A stretch of DNA of 64,000 bases. Source: Gallaecimonas sp. GXIMD4217 (GTDB taxonomy: Bacteria > Pseudomonadota > Gammaproteobacteria > Enterobacterales > Gallaecimonadaceae). The position numbers and the translations under genes were made by a program. The stretch is taken from NCBI RefSeq assembly GCF_038087665.1, contig NZ_CP149925.1:1143455-1207454 (forward strand), in the 5' to 3' direction. The notes under the pieces are model-generated. The model did no database searches and had not been told where the DNA came from. It saw only the letters and a program-made list of their open reading frames with translations. The number at the start of each line of letters is the position of its first letter. Within the stretch, counting starts at the first letter, position 1. Shown here in pieces: positions 27,365-37,136 of this stretch.

Positions 27365-28359
27365 TGGGCCTCCTTGACCAGGGTGTCGGCCAGGGCCGCC
27401 ATCAGCCCCAGCTCCGGGACCAGTTGTTCGACATAGAGGAACTGGCCGTTGGGGTTGTTTTCCAGGAAGACGTAGTCGTCGTCCGGCGTGACGATGAGAT
27501 CCAGGGCGCTGTAGTTAAGGCCATAGCCGGCCACGAAGTCGCGGCAGCGCCGTTCGATCTCGGGGGGCAGGGTGGTCCTTTCGTAGCGGATCTGGGCCGA
27601 CATGTCCCTGGAATCGATCCGGGTGCGCGGATCGTCCTGGGAATGTAGCTTGGCGGCGAAAACCTGGTCGCCGATGACCGTCACCCGCAGCTCGTGCTGT
27701 TTATGGACGTATTCCTGGAAATGGCAGGGCAGTTCGCTGACCGCATCCAGGGCGTCCAGCATGTCCTCGGTGACCAGGGTGGTGGCGAGGCCATCGGCGA
27801 TCCTGTCCTTGTCGGCGACTTCGTCGGCGGCCAGATGGGGTGTGGACAGGGACTTGAAGATGATGTCGCTGCCCACCTCGGCCTGGAAGCGGCGCACCGT
27901 GTCGGGGCAATTGCTGACGATGGATCTCGGTACCCTGAAGCCGGCCCCCTGGGCACGCTTGAGTTGTTCACCTTTCCACATGGCGCCGCGCATCTTGACG
28001 GGGTGGCTCATCCAGAAGCAGTCCAGGGCATAGAGCCAGCCGAACATGGCCTGGTCGGTTTCCTGCCTGGCGAAGGCGGCCTCCTGGGGCGACAGATCAT
28101 CGCTCAGGAAGGCATAGTCCGCCGGCTTACGCATCCACACGGCACCGACCTCATCCAGGGCAATGCGCTTTTTGGTGGGGATATGTTCGAGGTAACCGCC
28201 GCAATGGCCGGCATGAACGGATTGGACGATACGGTAATCTTTGGGGAAATGGTCCAGGTTGACCCGGAAAGGGAGCTGGCCCCTGGCTTTCAGCAGCGGC
28301 TCCATGAGATCCGCATGGAGATCGCAGCTGTTCGTTATGATCAGGATTTTCTTTGGCAT
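27349..28359 (-). CDS. MvdD-type ATP-grasp peptide ligase (graspetide maturase)
   Basis: A 336-residue ATP-grasp enzyme related to MvdC/MvdD, which form ester or amide cross-links between side chains of microviridin-type peptides (graspetides). Family signatures are the N-terminal KKILIITNSCDLHAD with FRVNLDHFP, the WMRKP motif that begins the precursor-binding region, and the C-terminal metal/ATP motif FLENNPNGQFLYVE. It follows the precursor gene after a hairpin at 28384-28412 and overlaps the protease gene. No strong ribosome-binding site precedes ATG 28359. Only one ligase is present, so probably one class of bond is made. Confidence 0.9.
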   Translation of the reverse strand: MPKKILIITNSCDLHADLMEPLLKARGQLPFRVNLDHFPKDYRIVQSVHAGHCGGYLEHIPTKKRIALDEVGAVWMRKPADYAFLSDDLSPQEAAFARQETDQAMFGWLYALDCFWMSHPVKMRGAMWKGEQLKRAQGAGFRVPRSIVSNCPDTVRRFQAEVGSDIIFKSLSTPHLAADEVADKDRIADGLATTLVTEDMLDALDAVSELPCHFQEYVHKQHELRVTVIGDQVFAAKLHSQDDPRTRIDSRDMSAQIRYERTTLPPEIERRCRDFVAGYGLNYSALDLIVTPDDDYVFLENNPNGQFLYVEQLVPELGLMAALADTLVKEAQCRSQ

Positions 28360-28383
28360 GGGCTTGGCGACTTGGAGGAAGAA

Positions 28384-28412
28384 AAAAGCCTTGAGGCAAC
28401 CCCAAGGCTTTC
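28384..28412 (-). terminator. Attenuator-like hairpin between precursor and ligase genes
   Basis: On the minus strand AAAGCCTTG-9-CAAGGCTTT is followed by a T run (TTTTTTC). Placed between peptide and enzyme genes, it could make the peptide transcript more abundant than the rest of the operon, as often seen in RiPP clusters. Confidence 0.65.
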
Positions 28413-28428
28413 ACGACTCGGTTTGCGC

Positions 28429-28605
28429 TTAGCAATACATGCCGGCATCTTTTCCGAAACGCCAGTCGTCAGCCCTGGCCCAGGGGCCGGAGCAGCCGGC
28501 GGTGGCCACGTTGTCGCGAGCCTGCCACTTCTCGCCGGACTTCACTTCCTGCTTCTTCTCGGCCAGTTTGAAGGCGAACAGCTTGGTGTTTTTCTGCTGG
28601 TTCAT
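28429..28605 (-). CDS. Candidate RiPP precursor peptide (58 aa, two cysteines)
   Basis: A 58-residue frame with ribosome-binding site AAGGA 8 bases before ATG 28605 and stop TAA at 28429-28431. The N-terminal half is a charged leader-like helix (LFAFKLAEKKQEVKSGEKW). The C-terminal half is rich in Gly, Ala, Asp, Trp and Arg, with two cysteines (AGCSG near residue 38 and the C-terminal residue 58) and the repeated Trp element PWARADDWRFG. Acceptor acids (three Asp after Cys38) and donor Lys/Ser residues needed for graspetide cross-links are present. It sits directly upstream of the ATP-grasp ligase. No family match is recalled; the precursor role is inferred from size, position and operon content. 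Confidence 0.7.
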   Translation of the reverse strand: MNQQKNTKLFAFKLAEKKQEVKSGEKWQARDNVATAGCSGPWARADDWRFGKDAGMYC

Positions 28606-29014
28606 AATCCATTCCTTGATCTGTTTGGTTTAATGTGGTCGAGCTTTTAACAAACTCGTAACCAAGCTAATTCCCGTTTTTTAGGGCGTCAATATGGCGA
28701 TTGCAAAATAGCCCGAAGGTATTATTTTAATTAAGCAGGAATGATTTCGGCATTTGTTTTATTGCCTAGTTTCAAGGTTAGAGATTGGTAGAAACAGTCA
28801 TAAAAAACGGCCGGGTGGCAGCCAAAGCCGTTCAGATGGTTTCGTAAAGCAGCTTGCTCAGCATCAGCGCGCAGACGCCCAGCGATGGGTTGGGACATCC
28901 AGGAGGATGTCCATGTGGGATTTCGCTATTGGCCAGGATTGACTTGGCCCGCTCGACGGCTTGGCACAAGACCCCTTTCCTTAATCAGGCGTTAGTACCT
29001 TTAAGATCAGCAGC
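28606..29014. other. AT-rich gene-free region upstream of the peptide operon
   Basis: No gene is supported. On the minus strand TTGACG (28687-28692), a 17-base spacer and TAGCTT (28664-28669) form a possible promoter about 60 bases before the precursor ATG. The rest, to the end of the YjaA-like gene, holds the inverted repeat at 28893-28912. Confidence 0.35.
28893..28912. repeat. Inverted repeat GGACATCC-4-GGATGTCC
   Basis: A perfect 8-bp inverted repeat around AGGA. It is similar in build to CCGGTACA-CAGGA-TGTACCGG at 604-624, suggesting a dispersed REP-like intergenic element. Confidence 0.45.
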
Positions 29015-29323
29015 TTATCCAAGTTCTATGGATGCGACCTTGCCGCCCACCGCCAGGGCCAGCTCCTGGAGAATGCGCTCCTCAATCTGCGACAGGCCGC
29101 CTTCCACCAGCTCCATGGGCTGGATGGTCCAGGACGGGCCGCGCTTGAACAGGCCCAGGGCGCCCAGTTTGTCGGCGCCTTCCTTGAGGCAACCGGCGGC
29201 GGCGTCGAAGTTGCCCACCAGCAGCCGCTGGCTGCTGTACGGGCTTTGCGGCTCGACGGTAATGGTGCGGCCGTCGCCGCTCAGCACCATCTTGTCGCGG
29301 TAGATCTTCAGCATTATCTGCAT
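29015..29323 (-). CDS. YjaA-like stress-response protein
   Basis: A 102-residue protein that I match to E. coli YjaA from two segments: SSQRLLVGNFDAA (YjaA has a similar SNQRLLIANF) and EGGLSQIEERILQELA (YjaA EGGLSQVEERILHE). YjaA is known as an acid/peroxide-stress and biofilm-linked protein of unknown mechanism. The order here is SGDGRTITVEP, then the QRLL motif, then a C-terminal EERI helix, shorter than E. coli YjaA at the end. It lies downstream of katG on the same strand after 143 bases, which is consistent with, but does not prove, an oxidative-stress connection. Confidence 0.65.
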   Translation of the reverse strand: MQIMLKIYRDKMVLSGDGRTITVEPQSPYSSQRLLVGNFDAAAGCLKEGADKLGALGLFKRGPSWTIQPMELVEGGLSQIEERILQELALAVGGKVASIELG

Positions 29324-29466
29324 GTTTTTGTTCTGTTTCTGACAATGAGGGCAGGATGATAGCGAAACGGGAGCGGAGCCGAAACGGTGCGGCGCAATAG
29401 GTCCGGGTTGTGGTGCCCAGGGGGAAGAAGACGGCGCTCCACCACTGTGAAACGCCGCCTGCCGGC

Positions 29467-31662
<2,196 letters not shown>

Positions 31663-31687
31663 TCAAGGCGATGTCATCCAAGAGCTT

Positions 31688-31741
31688 TTTATAGTTCCCC
31701 CAAGGCGCCCCTGCCCAACCTGGATTATCGATTGTTTCGAT
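31688..31741 (-). promoter_or_regulatory. Possible katG promoter with upstream activator repeat
   Basis: On the minus strand a -10-like TATAAA (31688-31693) has no good -35. An imperfect ATCGAAACAATCGAT repeat (31727-31741) lies upstream at the distance expected for an activator such as OxyR. The match to OxyR half sites is only partial. Confidence 0.35.
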
Positions 31742-31818
31742 GGGTTTTGTTGTTGCTGGATGAGTTTTTTGGTTTAGCGGGTTGCCTTGTTGAGGCTGAC
31801 AGCGCCGCGCTAAGGAGT

Positions 31819-31897
31819 GACTAACGCAACGCCAAGGTCTCGGCGATGTACCTTAGCCACCATCTTCAGCACATACTAAAAATGCCATGCGTTACGA
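31819..31897 (-). repeat. attC-like site 0, end of the cassette array
   Basis: On the minus strand the site runs from a TCGTAAC-type R'' through TAACGCA…TGCGTTA to R' GTTAGTC. It overlaps the stop codon of the first cassette gene. The central part is degenerate, so it is weaker than sites 4 and 5. Confidence 0.5.
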
Positions 31898-32326
31898 ATC
31901 GCTCTTTAACGCTTCCCTGTGCAATTTTTCACCGTGTGCTTGAACAGCCAATAAGTAACAAGCCACTGTAATATCAAATGAAATACACATTGTTGCATAC
32001 CAGTCCGGGGCAAAACTGGAGCCTACACCAAACAAATGGAGAACGGTGTCCCAGACAGGATGTAGAAGCCAACCTAAAGCCAATAAATACATGCCACGAC
32101 TTTTGGACAGGATGAAGAAAACGCCGTAAATCAGCACGCCTACGGATTCAATCCCCACCCAACTTAGATTCGAATCCAGAGCAGCAAAGCCCACGTAGAT
32201 CAGTGAAGCAATGATCAGCGCATAACCAAAAATATTGAGGCGTGACTCAGGAGGCTTCTGACGCGCAAACCTGATTAGTGCAGCGCTTCCAATTACCCCG
32301 GCTACAAGCCAAAAGATCACTTCCAT
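31892..32326 (-). CDS. Integron-cassette gene: four-helix membrane protein (DUF6010-like)
   Basis: A 144-residue protein with four hydrophobic segments (MEVIFWLVAGVIGSAALI first) and the motif WLLHPVWDTVLHLFG followed by MCISFDITVACYLLA, which resembles DUF6010 membrane proteins. Its function is unknown. ATG 32326 is chosen for the GGAGG upstream. The stop codon lies inside the attC-like site to its left, as expected for a cassette. Base composition is lower in GC than the flanking chromosome. Confidence 0.7.
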   Translation of the reverse strand: MEVIFWLVAGVIGSAALIRFARQKPPESRLNIFGYALIIASLIYVGFAALDSNLSWVGIESVGVLIYGVFFILSKSRGMYLLALGWLLHPVWDTVLHLFGVGSSFAPDWYATMCISFDITVACYLLAVQAHGEKLHREALKSDS

Positions 32327-32346
32327 TATTGCCATTTCCTCCAATT

Positions 32347-32419
32347 GCATAACGCCCCAGGGAAGTGTCCCGCCCGCAGGATGAGGTCCAGAACATACTA
32401 CAACTACTGGTTGTTTAGT
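32347..32419 (-). repeat. attC-like site 1
   Basis: R' GCGTTATGC is clear at 32345-32353. R'' (ACTAAAC, inside the acetyltransferase stop region) is degenerate. It separates the acetyltransferase cassette from the membrane-protein cassette. Confidence 0.5.
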
Positions 32420-32949
32420 GCCCAGGCTTCGCGCGTCATTCGGTATAGCCGCACCGGCCTGTTATGAAACTCATGGAGCGTGTAGCCACTGAACCCCGCT
32501 TTCTCGGTCACCCTGACGGAAGCGGTATGTGCAGGCTCGATAATAACCACTACCGACTCACAGTGTTTTTGAGCGAAGGCATACCGCAACACGCCTTTAA
32601 CCGATTCGGTTGCAAACCCCTGATCCCAGAACCTTGTCGCCAAGCGGTAACCCAGGTTGATTTCCTCAACCTCTTCGACCAACTCAGGCCCAACACCACA
32701 GAAGCCAATGAGCTCACCCGAGCCTTTCTCCGACAAGGCCCAAGGGCCTATTCCGTGGGAGGCGTAACATTCCAGGCACCAGTCTATAAATCTGCGGGTC
32801 GCTTCCTCGTCGCAAACGCCGCGAACGGAATAGTTCATGACCTCCGGGTCGCTCAGAATGTCAGTGAGTGCTGGAAGATCCTGCTGGGATAACTGCCTTG
32901 CGATCAACCTTTTTGTTTCAAACAATGGCACCGAATTCTCCCTGTGCAT
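32404..32949 (-). CDS. Integron-cassette gene: GNAT acetyltransferase (RimJ/RimL type)
   Basis: A 181-residue Gcn5-related acetyltransferase. The family pattern is visible as FETKRLIARQLSQQDLPAL at the start, LIGFCGVG, EINLGYRLATRFWDQGFATESV (acetyl-CoA pyrophosphate loop region) and ASVRVTEKAGF. RimJ/RimL-like proteins acetylate N-terminal amines or small molecules; several integron cassettes carry such enzymes. ATG 32949 is preferred to a TTG nine bases upstream, which lies in the attC R' of the next site. The substrate is unknown. Confidence 0.85.
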   Translation of the reverse strand: MHRENSVPLFETKRLIARQLSQQDLPALTDILSDPEVMNYSVRGVCDEEATRRFIDWCLECYASHGIGPWALSEKGSGELIGFCGVGPELVEEVEEINLGYRLATRFWDQGFATESVKGVLRYAFAQKHCESVVVIIEPAHTASVRVTEKAGFSGYTLHEFHNRPVRLYRMTREAWALNNQ

Positions 32950-32952
32950 GAC

Positions 32953-33051
32953 GTCCAACCATGGAGCTGAAAAAACGTGGCTAAAATGTGTGGCGACGCG
33001 TGTCCGTTAAAGCGGGGGAGGTCCAGTGGCGACAACAGCGCCTTGTTATAG
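32953..33051 (-). repeat. attC-like site 2
   Basis: On the minus strand: R'' CTATAAC then AAGGCGCTGTTGTCG, ending in R' GTTGGAC. The TAACAAGGCGC opening is typical of attC sites. The stop codon of the cassette gene at 33046 overlaps R''. Confidence 0.65.
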
Positions 33052-33384
33052 CTTTGCGTAATATGGGTTGTCCATAACGAATAGAATTCTGATTTTACCA
33101 TCAATAATTATGACTACCTCGTCGTTCCATGAATCATAAGACATTTCAGCAAGCTGAGAGAGACTTGTTTTCCATGAGTTTGTGCCTTCGAACTTCCAAT
33201 TCATTGGTTCTTTAGCTTCAAACTCAATTTGTTCTGCTTGTTTGAAAAGATGCTCATTTGCTGTCAAGAATGAAGAAAATGTCTCCAAAAAAGCGCTTCT
33301 ATGCTCTCTTTCTTTTAATTTATGGATATCAACCTCGTGCGGCAGATTTTCCAACCTAAAGTCTCTATTATTTAAATTAAGCAT
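33046..33384 (-). CDS. Integron-cassette gene of unknown function
   Basis: A 112-residue soluble protein. It starts MLNLNNRDFRLENLPHEVD, has a charged central helix (KLKEREHRSAFLETFSSFL) and ends in short beta segments (DEVVIIIDGKIRILFVMDN). No family is recognised. AT-rich codons and flanking attC-like sites mark it as a mobile cassette gene. Confidence 0.6.
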   Translation of the reverse strand: MLNLNNRDFRLENLPHEVDIHKLKEREHRSAFLETFSSFLTANEHLFKQAEQIEFEAKEPMNWKFEGTNSWKTSLSQLAEMSYDSWNDEVVIIIDGKIRILFVMDNPYYAKL

Positions 33385-33411
33385 CGCTAGTACCAGTTGA
33401 GCTATAACGCC

Positions 33412-33473
33412 TGCATTTGCGGCTGGTTTGCAGCGTAGCGGAAAACCAGTCCGAAAACACGCGCTTGTTAAGC
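33412..33473 (-). repeat. attC-like site 3
   Basis: Minus strand: R'' GCTTAAC followed by AAGCGCG, a central imperfect stem around GGACTGGTTTTCC / GCAAACCAGCC, and R' GTTATAG preceded by AGGC. It is 62 bases long. The stop of the gene at 33468 lies in R''. Confidence 0.7.
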
Positions 33474-34565
33474 ATTTTTAGTGAAGGAGCGTTCAATTTC
33501 ATAGCCTAACTCTGATCCTCGCTCACCAAACATGCTGACATATTTCTTTAACTCGGCAGATCCTGCACCACCAAAGACTAGTTTATTAAGCGTAGCTCTT
33601 ACTCCAAATTGATTTTTTAGGTTTTCAAGAGGATTGCCCTGAGTGGCTATCTTGAAAATTCCCATTCCTGCTTCCATTGTCACAGGTTTATTTTTAGCGC
33701 CAAACCCAATCTTTTTATCTATATACTGGCTTACCGAGTCAAGTTGCCTTCTGTAATCCAAAAGCCTTTTTGTATCGTCTGCACTCATTGCATTCTGGAA
33801 CATTTTTAACCAATCACGAAGTGACTGAAAGTCATCTCTCATTTGTAACGCCGTAGTGATCAATTGATCAGCAGAACTTGCCTCTTGAATTACTCTAATA
33901 GGCAATGCTGGGATATTAACGTATGCAGAAAATAATGAGTCATTGCCATAGATTTTCTTTGTTACTTTCAGTTTCTGATCTTCTAAAAAGGTAGTGAGTT
34001 GATGAAGAGCATCAGCGGCAGGAAGCAAAAAGCCTGAGTTTAAAAATAGTCTTTTTCGCAAAGGGTGGGGTGTATAACCTTTTTCGTATACAAAGCTTCT
34101 GGCACACATGCCAGCCCCACCCCATAAAGTTGCGGATAAAAGAGGGTCGGGTGTTTGTCTATTAGTATTCCAGCCATCAACATTCTCCTGATGAGAAAGC
34201 CGCAAAGATTCCGTAGAGCATATATGGTCAACGATCCGATCACGAGGGGCTGCAATTCTTTCAGGCTCAGACAAAAATGGATATGCTCGTACAACACCTA
34301 GATTCTTTGCTTCTAGTATTGGGCTATGAACTCTTTCCCATGAATATGTGAATTTTTTCTCGACTAAAATTTCATCACGAAGAATGAGATCCGAAATGAA
34401 ATCAAATAGAGCCTCTGTTTGAATGATGGCGCTAGATATAGGCTGATAAGAATGCGCTTCGCCGTTAAAAACAATTTCACCGGCGTCTTCGTGATCAAGC
34501 CCCTCATTAAATAGAGCTGTTATATCCTGTAGCGACCAGTTGTCTGAAACTACTCCTTGAGCCAT
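33468..34565 (-). CDS. Integron-cassette gene of unknown function (365 aa)
   Basis: A 365-residue soluble protein with no membrane segment or signal peptide and no recognised family. Readable segments are GEIVFNGEAHSYQPISSAI near residue 30-50, a mixed central part with RLFLNSGFLLPAADALHQL, and a C-terminal GAGSAELKKYVSMFGERG. It is large for a cassette gene. Start ATG 34565 lies 14 bases from the attC R' of site 4. Low GC compared with the chromosome, like its neighbours. Confidence 0.6.
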   Translation of the reverse strand: MAQGVVSDNWSLQDITALFNEGLDHEDAGEIVFNGEAHSYQPISSAIIQTEALFDFISDLILRDEILVEKKFTYSWERVHSPILEAKNLGVVRAYPFLSEPERIAAPRDRIVDHICSTESLRLSHQENVDGWNTNRQTPDPLLSATLWGGAGMCARSFVYEKGYTPHPLRKRLFLNSGFLLPAADALHQLTTFLEDQKLKVTKKIYGNDSLFSAYVNIPALPIRVIQEASSADQLITTALQMRDDFQSLRDWLKMFQNAMSADDTKRLLDYRRQLDSVSQYIDKKIGFGAKNKPVTMEAGMGIFKIATQGNPLENLKNQFGVRATLNKLVFGGAGSAELKKYVSMFGERGSELGYEIERSFTKNA

Positions 34566-34578
34566 TGACTCTCCATAT

Positions 34579-34660
34579 GCTTAACGCTGCCAGCAGAGGC
34601 CGCCGTGGCTTTTAGGGGCGAAGCCCCGTCCGGCGGTCCTTTTGCCTGGCCTTGTTAACT
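34579..34660 (-). repeat. attC site 4
   Basis: Minus strand: R'' AGTTAAC, AAGGCCAGGC, a long stem (GGACCGCCGG… / …CGGCGGCC around a GGGGCTTCGCCCC centre), TGCTGGCAGC, R' GTTAAGC. Arms GCCAGGC/GCTGGC and the AACAAGGC…GCAGCGTTA frame are textbook attC features. Confidence 0.85.
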
Positions 34661-35038
34661 GTTGATGACTGCATTTTTTTTGTAGACTATTTTAGTTCTA
34701 CGCCAAAAAGGAAAGAATATTAAACCCGTAGTAGAACCGTCGACCCACCGCCCATTCTCGAGACTTTGAACCACCCACTTATGGGCCACACTCCCCTTTT
34801 TGCTGATTCTTAGGCGGCACTTATTACTTAGCCCCCATGCAAAGCAATTTAATGCTTCATTAATATCTTCAAACTCCTCGTGCCAACCTTCAAAACCTAT
34901 GGTGCAGGACTCACCATTGTTGGTTGCCCAAACTGTAAATCCACCTTCTGGACTTACAGAAATCCTATCTCTGTCCTCATCTGGGGTTAGTTGAGGATAC
35001 TTCTTTAATCTTTCTTTGATCTCGGCGATTATGTTCAT
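34655..35038 (-). CDS. Integron-cassette gene of unknown function (127 aa)
   Basis: A 127-residue soluble protein, MNIIAEIKERLKKYPQLTP at the start, then a beta-rich part (GGFTVWATNNGESCTIGFEG, WHEEFEDINEALNCFAWGL) and a Trp/Phe-rich end (GLIFFPFWRRTKIVYKKN). Proteins with this layout turn up in integron cassettes without known function. The stop codon is in attC site 4 and the start 12 bases from site 5. Confidence 0.65.
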   Translation of the reverse strand: MNIIAEIKERLKKYPQLTPDEDRDRISVSPEGGFTVWATNNGESCTIGFEGWHEEFEDINEALNCFAWGLSNKCRLRISKKGSVAHKWVVQSLENGRWVDGSTTGLIFFPFWRRTKIVYKKNAVINS

Positions 35039-35049
35039 TCTTCGTGTAC

Positions 35050-35108
35050 AGTTAACGCTGCCAGCAGAGGCGCAGCTTGCTGCGTCCTACTGCCTGGCCT
35101 TGTTAGCT
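35050..35108 (-). repeat. attC site 5
   Basis: Minus strand: R'' AGCTAAC, AAGGCCAGGC, stem GGACGCAGC / GCTGCGCC, TGCTGGCAGC, R' GTTAACT. It is closely similar to site 4 at both ends and 59 bases long, so the two belong to one family. Confidence 0.85.
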
Positions 35109-35905
35109 TTCGCTTCCTCGATCCTTTTCGATAAATCCAATTCAATTACTGCTAGAGACTCCGCCAAAACCTCTCCTAGAACTTTTAAGAACTCTATAGA
35201 TTTTCCGACATATTCTGAGTCTGGCCAGCTAAAGCTTGATGCTGGGTGAGCAATACTATTTCTTACATCCATAAGTTTGTTGAGATATGCTTCGGCATCT
35301 TTCTTTGCTTTTGCAGGGTCATGAGTTTCTAGGAATAGCTGGAGCTTTGCTTGTTGGCTAATTTTTTCCCAAATATTATTAATGCCAACCCTTTTGAACA
35401 GGTCACTAATAATTTTTGGTCTCATATTTTCAGAGGTTATTGATAGGCAGTTCGTATTTATTGACTCCAATTCAACGTCGTCAGCCAGATTGTCTGAAAG
35501 GACTTTAATGAATGACCTTACCCCTAGGTCACCATGACCATACTTTCTTGGATTTGCAATAACCTCAGCTGTTAAGCGGACATGGTTTTCTCTCATTTCT
35601 TTTGGGAGATAACTATACTTTTCTGCTTTGTCTGCAATATTATTACATAGCTCTTCAAATGTTAGGCGGACAAAATTTTCAAATTTCCCTGACACATATA
35701 AAAGCAATGTGCCATTTAGAACAACCAGGTTTGCTCGATTTACCTTTGAAATTTCATGAAGTGCAGCTGCATGAGAAAAAAATACATCTTCCTCTGCAAC
35801 TTCAGAGTCACCTATACCAGCAAAGTCTTTAACGGAACCGGTTAAAGCCAATAAAGCGCTAACCTTGTTCAAGTCAGAGTGGTATTCAGGGAGAGTGCTA
35901 TACAT
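35087..35905 (-). CDS. HEPN-domain protein, partner of DUF262 (MAE_28990-type)
   Basis: A 272-residue helical protein with a C-terminal HEPN motif Arg-Asn-Ser-Ile-Ala-His (R-X4-H, DVRNSIAHP near residue 217). HEPN proteins with this motif are often RNases. The N-terminal region (FFSHAAALHEISKVNRANLVVLNGTLLLYVSGKFENFV) resembles the MAE_28990/MAE_18760 HEPN group. It begins nine bases after the DUF262 gene, with GGGAG before the ATG, so the two are one operon and one cassette. A toxin or antiviral role is inferred from family and pairing. Confidence 0.75.
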   Translation of the reverse strand: MYSTLPEYHSDLNKVSALLALTGSVKDFAGIGDSEVAEEDVFFSHAAALHEISKVNRANLVVLNGTLLLYVSGKFENFVRLTFEELCNNIADKAEKYSYLPKEMRENHVRLTAEVIANPRKYGHGDLGVRSFIKVLSDNLADDVELESINTNCLSITSENMRPKIISDLFKRVGINNIWEKISQQAKLQLFLETHDPAKAKKDAEAYLNKLMDVRNSIAHPASSFSWPDSEYVGKSIEFLKVLGEVLAESLAVIELDLSKRIEEAKANKARQ

Positions 35906-35914
35906 ATTTACTCC

Positions 35915-37105
35915 CTATTTAGCAGTTAGAATATCTTTGGCGAAATCGACTCTTTCTCTAATAGCTTCTGCTGTATTTCCTTTGCCTATTAATGTTTCGT
36001 ACTGTTTGGTGTCAGGATCAATATCGGCGAGGATAGTTTTTATATCCCGAGCGCACTTCAAGTTATTCTTATCAATGAGCTCATATGCAACCATAAAAGC
36101 GTCATACATAGGTCGACTTAACTTCCCAGTACTTGGTATTCGGAAAGTTTGATCTCCAAATATTTCATAAAGTCCATCTATAGACCTTTTAAATTGCTCT
36201 GCGAGCTTTTCTTTTTCTGCCTCATCGATAAACTGATATGCCTTGCTTGTTTTATCGAGTATTGACCGAAGAGATCCTCCAAGGTTTTCAAGTATGAGGC
36301 GCTTAATACCGAAATAGCGAAGAATAAGCTCACAATCTGCCATGCTTTTATAGAGGGCGTTTTTAAGCAGTGCGCTACTAGGTTCAATTTCCTCACCTTC
36401 TTGGTACGAAGGAATCTTCCAAATATTGGTGAATGTATCGTATCGTGATAGTTCGCCTAGAAGATCGTTAAATTGCCCTGGATATAACGCATTCCTAAGC
36501 TCTTGTGGATTCAGTTGCACGCCGCCCGTATTTAGTCTTTTGAATAGAATTTTCCTAATATCAACGCCGGATTCATCCTCTTTAGTGGTTTCCGCCAATA
36601 AGACTATGGCGTTAATAGTTCTTCGTGATAGCCCACGCTGAATAACAGTGGGTAAATCATGAAATCGTAACCCTTCTAATTCCTTCCAAAATTCAAGAGA
36701 CTTTAAAGGAAACTCATTGTTCATAAAGCTTCTAAGGGTATCTATACGCTGCCGTCCATCCATGATTTCATATTGATTGTAATCATTCTCAAAGAGGAAC
36801 ACTGATGGAACGGGTATGTTCATTAGAAAAGATTCAATAAGTTGTGAACGCTTTTTTATATCCCATCTATGCCTACGCTGGTATTTTGGTGATGCGTTTA
36901 TGTACTCTCTATCTTCAAGAGACTGCTTGAGATGGTGTAAAGTAAAATCCATTGATGTGCGAACAACACGAAGTTGACTTTCACTGTATTTTTTCTCAAG
37001 TGAAATTTCTTCCTTAGTGGCGGTAGTACCGGTTTCATCTTCAGAATCAAACCACTCTGCGACTTCGTCGTCATCAATTTCAAATAAATCTTTATCTTGT
37101 GTCAT
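35915..37105 (-). CDS. DUF262 (GmrS/DndB-like ParB-fold) protein
   Basis: A 396-residue protein with the DUF262 N-terminal domain: PKYQRRHRWDIKKRSQLIES (about 73-92), IPVPSVFLFEN, and the nucleotide-handling motif DGRQR at 116-120, then LSRRTINAIVL. DUF262 proteins include GmrSD-type restriction enzymes and antiphage proteins. This one lacks the C-terminal DUF1524 HNH nuclease, so nuclease function is likely supplied by the HEPN partner. The acidic N-terminus (DEVAEWFDSEDETG) is unusual. ATG 37105 has AGGAG upstream. Confidence 0.83.
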   Translation of the reverse strand: MTQDKDLFEIDDDEVAEWFDSEDETGTTATKEEISLEKKYSESQLRVVRTSMDFTLHHLKQSLEDREYINASPKYQRRHRWDIKKRSQLIESFLMNIPVPSVFLFENDYNQYEIMDGRQRIDTLRSFMNNEFPLKSLEFWKELEGLRFHDLPTVIQRGLSRRTINAIVLLAETTKEDESGVDIRKILFKRLNTGGVQLNPQELRNALYPGQFNDLLGELSRYDTFTNIWKIPSYQEGEEIEPSSALLKNALYKSMADCELILRYFGIKRLILENLGGSLRSILDKTSKAYQFIDEAEKEKLAEQFKRSIDGLYEIFGDQTFRIPSTGKLSRPMYDAFMVAYELIDKNNLKCARDIKTILADIDPDTKQYETLIGKGNTAEAIRERVDFAKDILTAK

Positions 37106-37136
37106 TTTAACTCCTAGTGTGAGATGACGAATGGAA

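Noticed and set aside
28965..28985. Stray GCGTTAG sequence near the YjaA-like gene, resembling attC R'
   Set aside because: No partner R'' or internal stem around it; a 7-base match is expected by chance.
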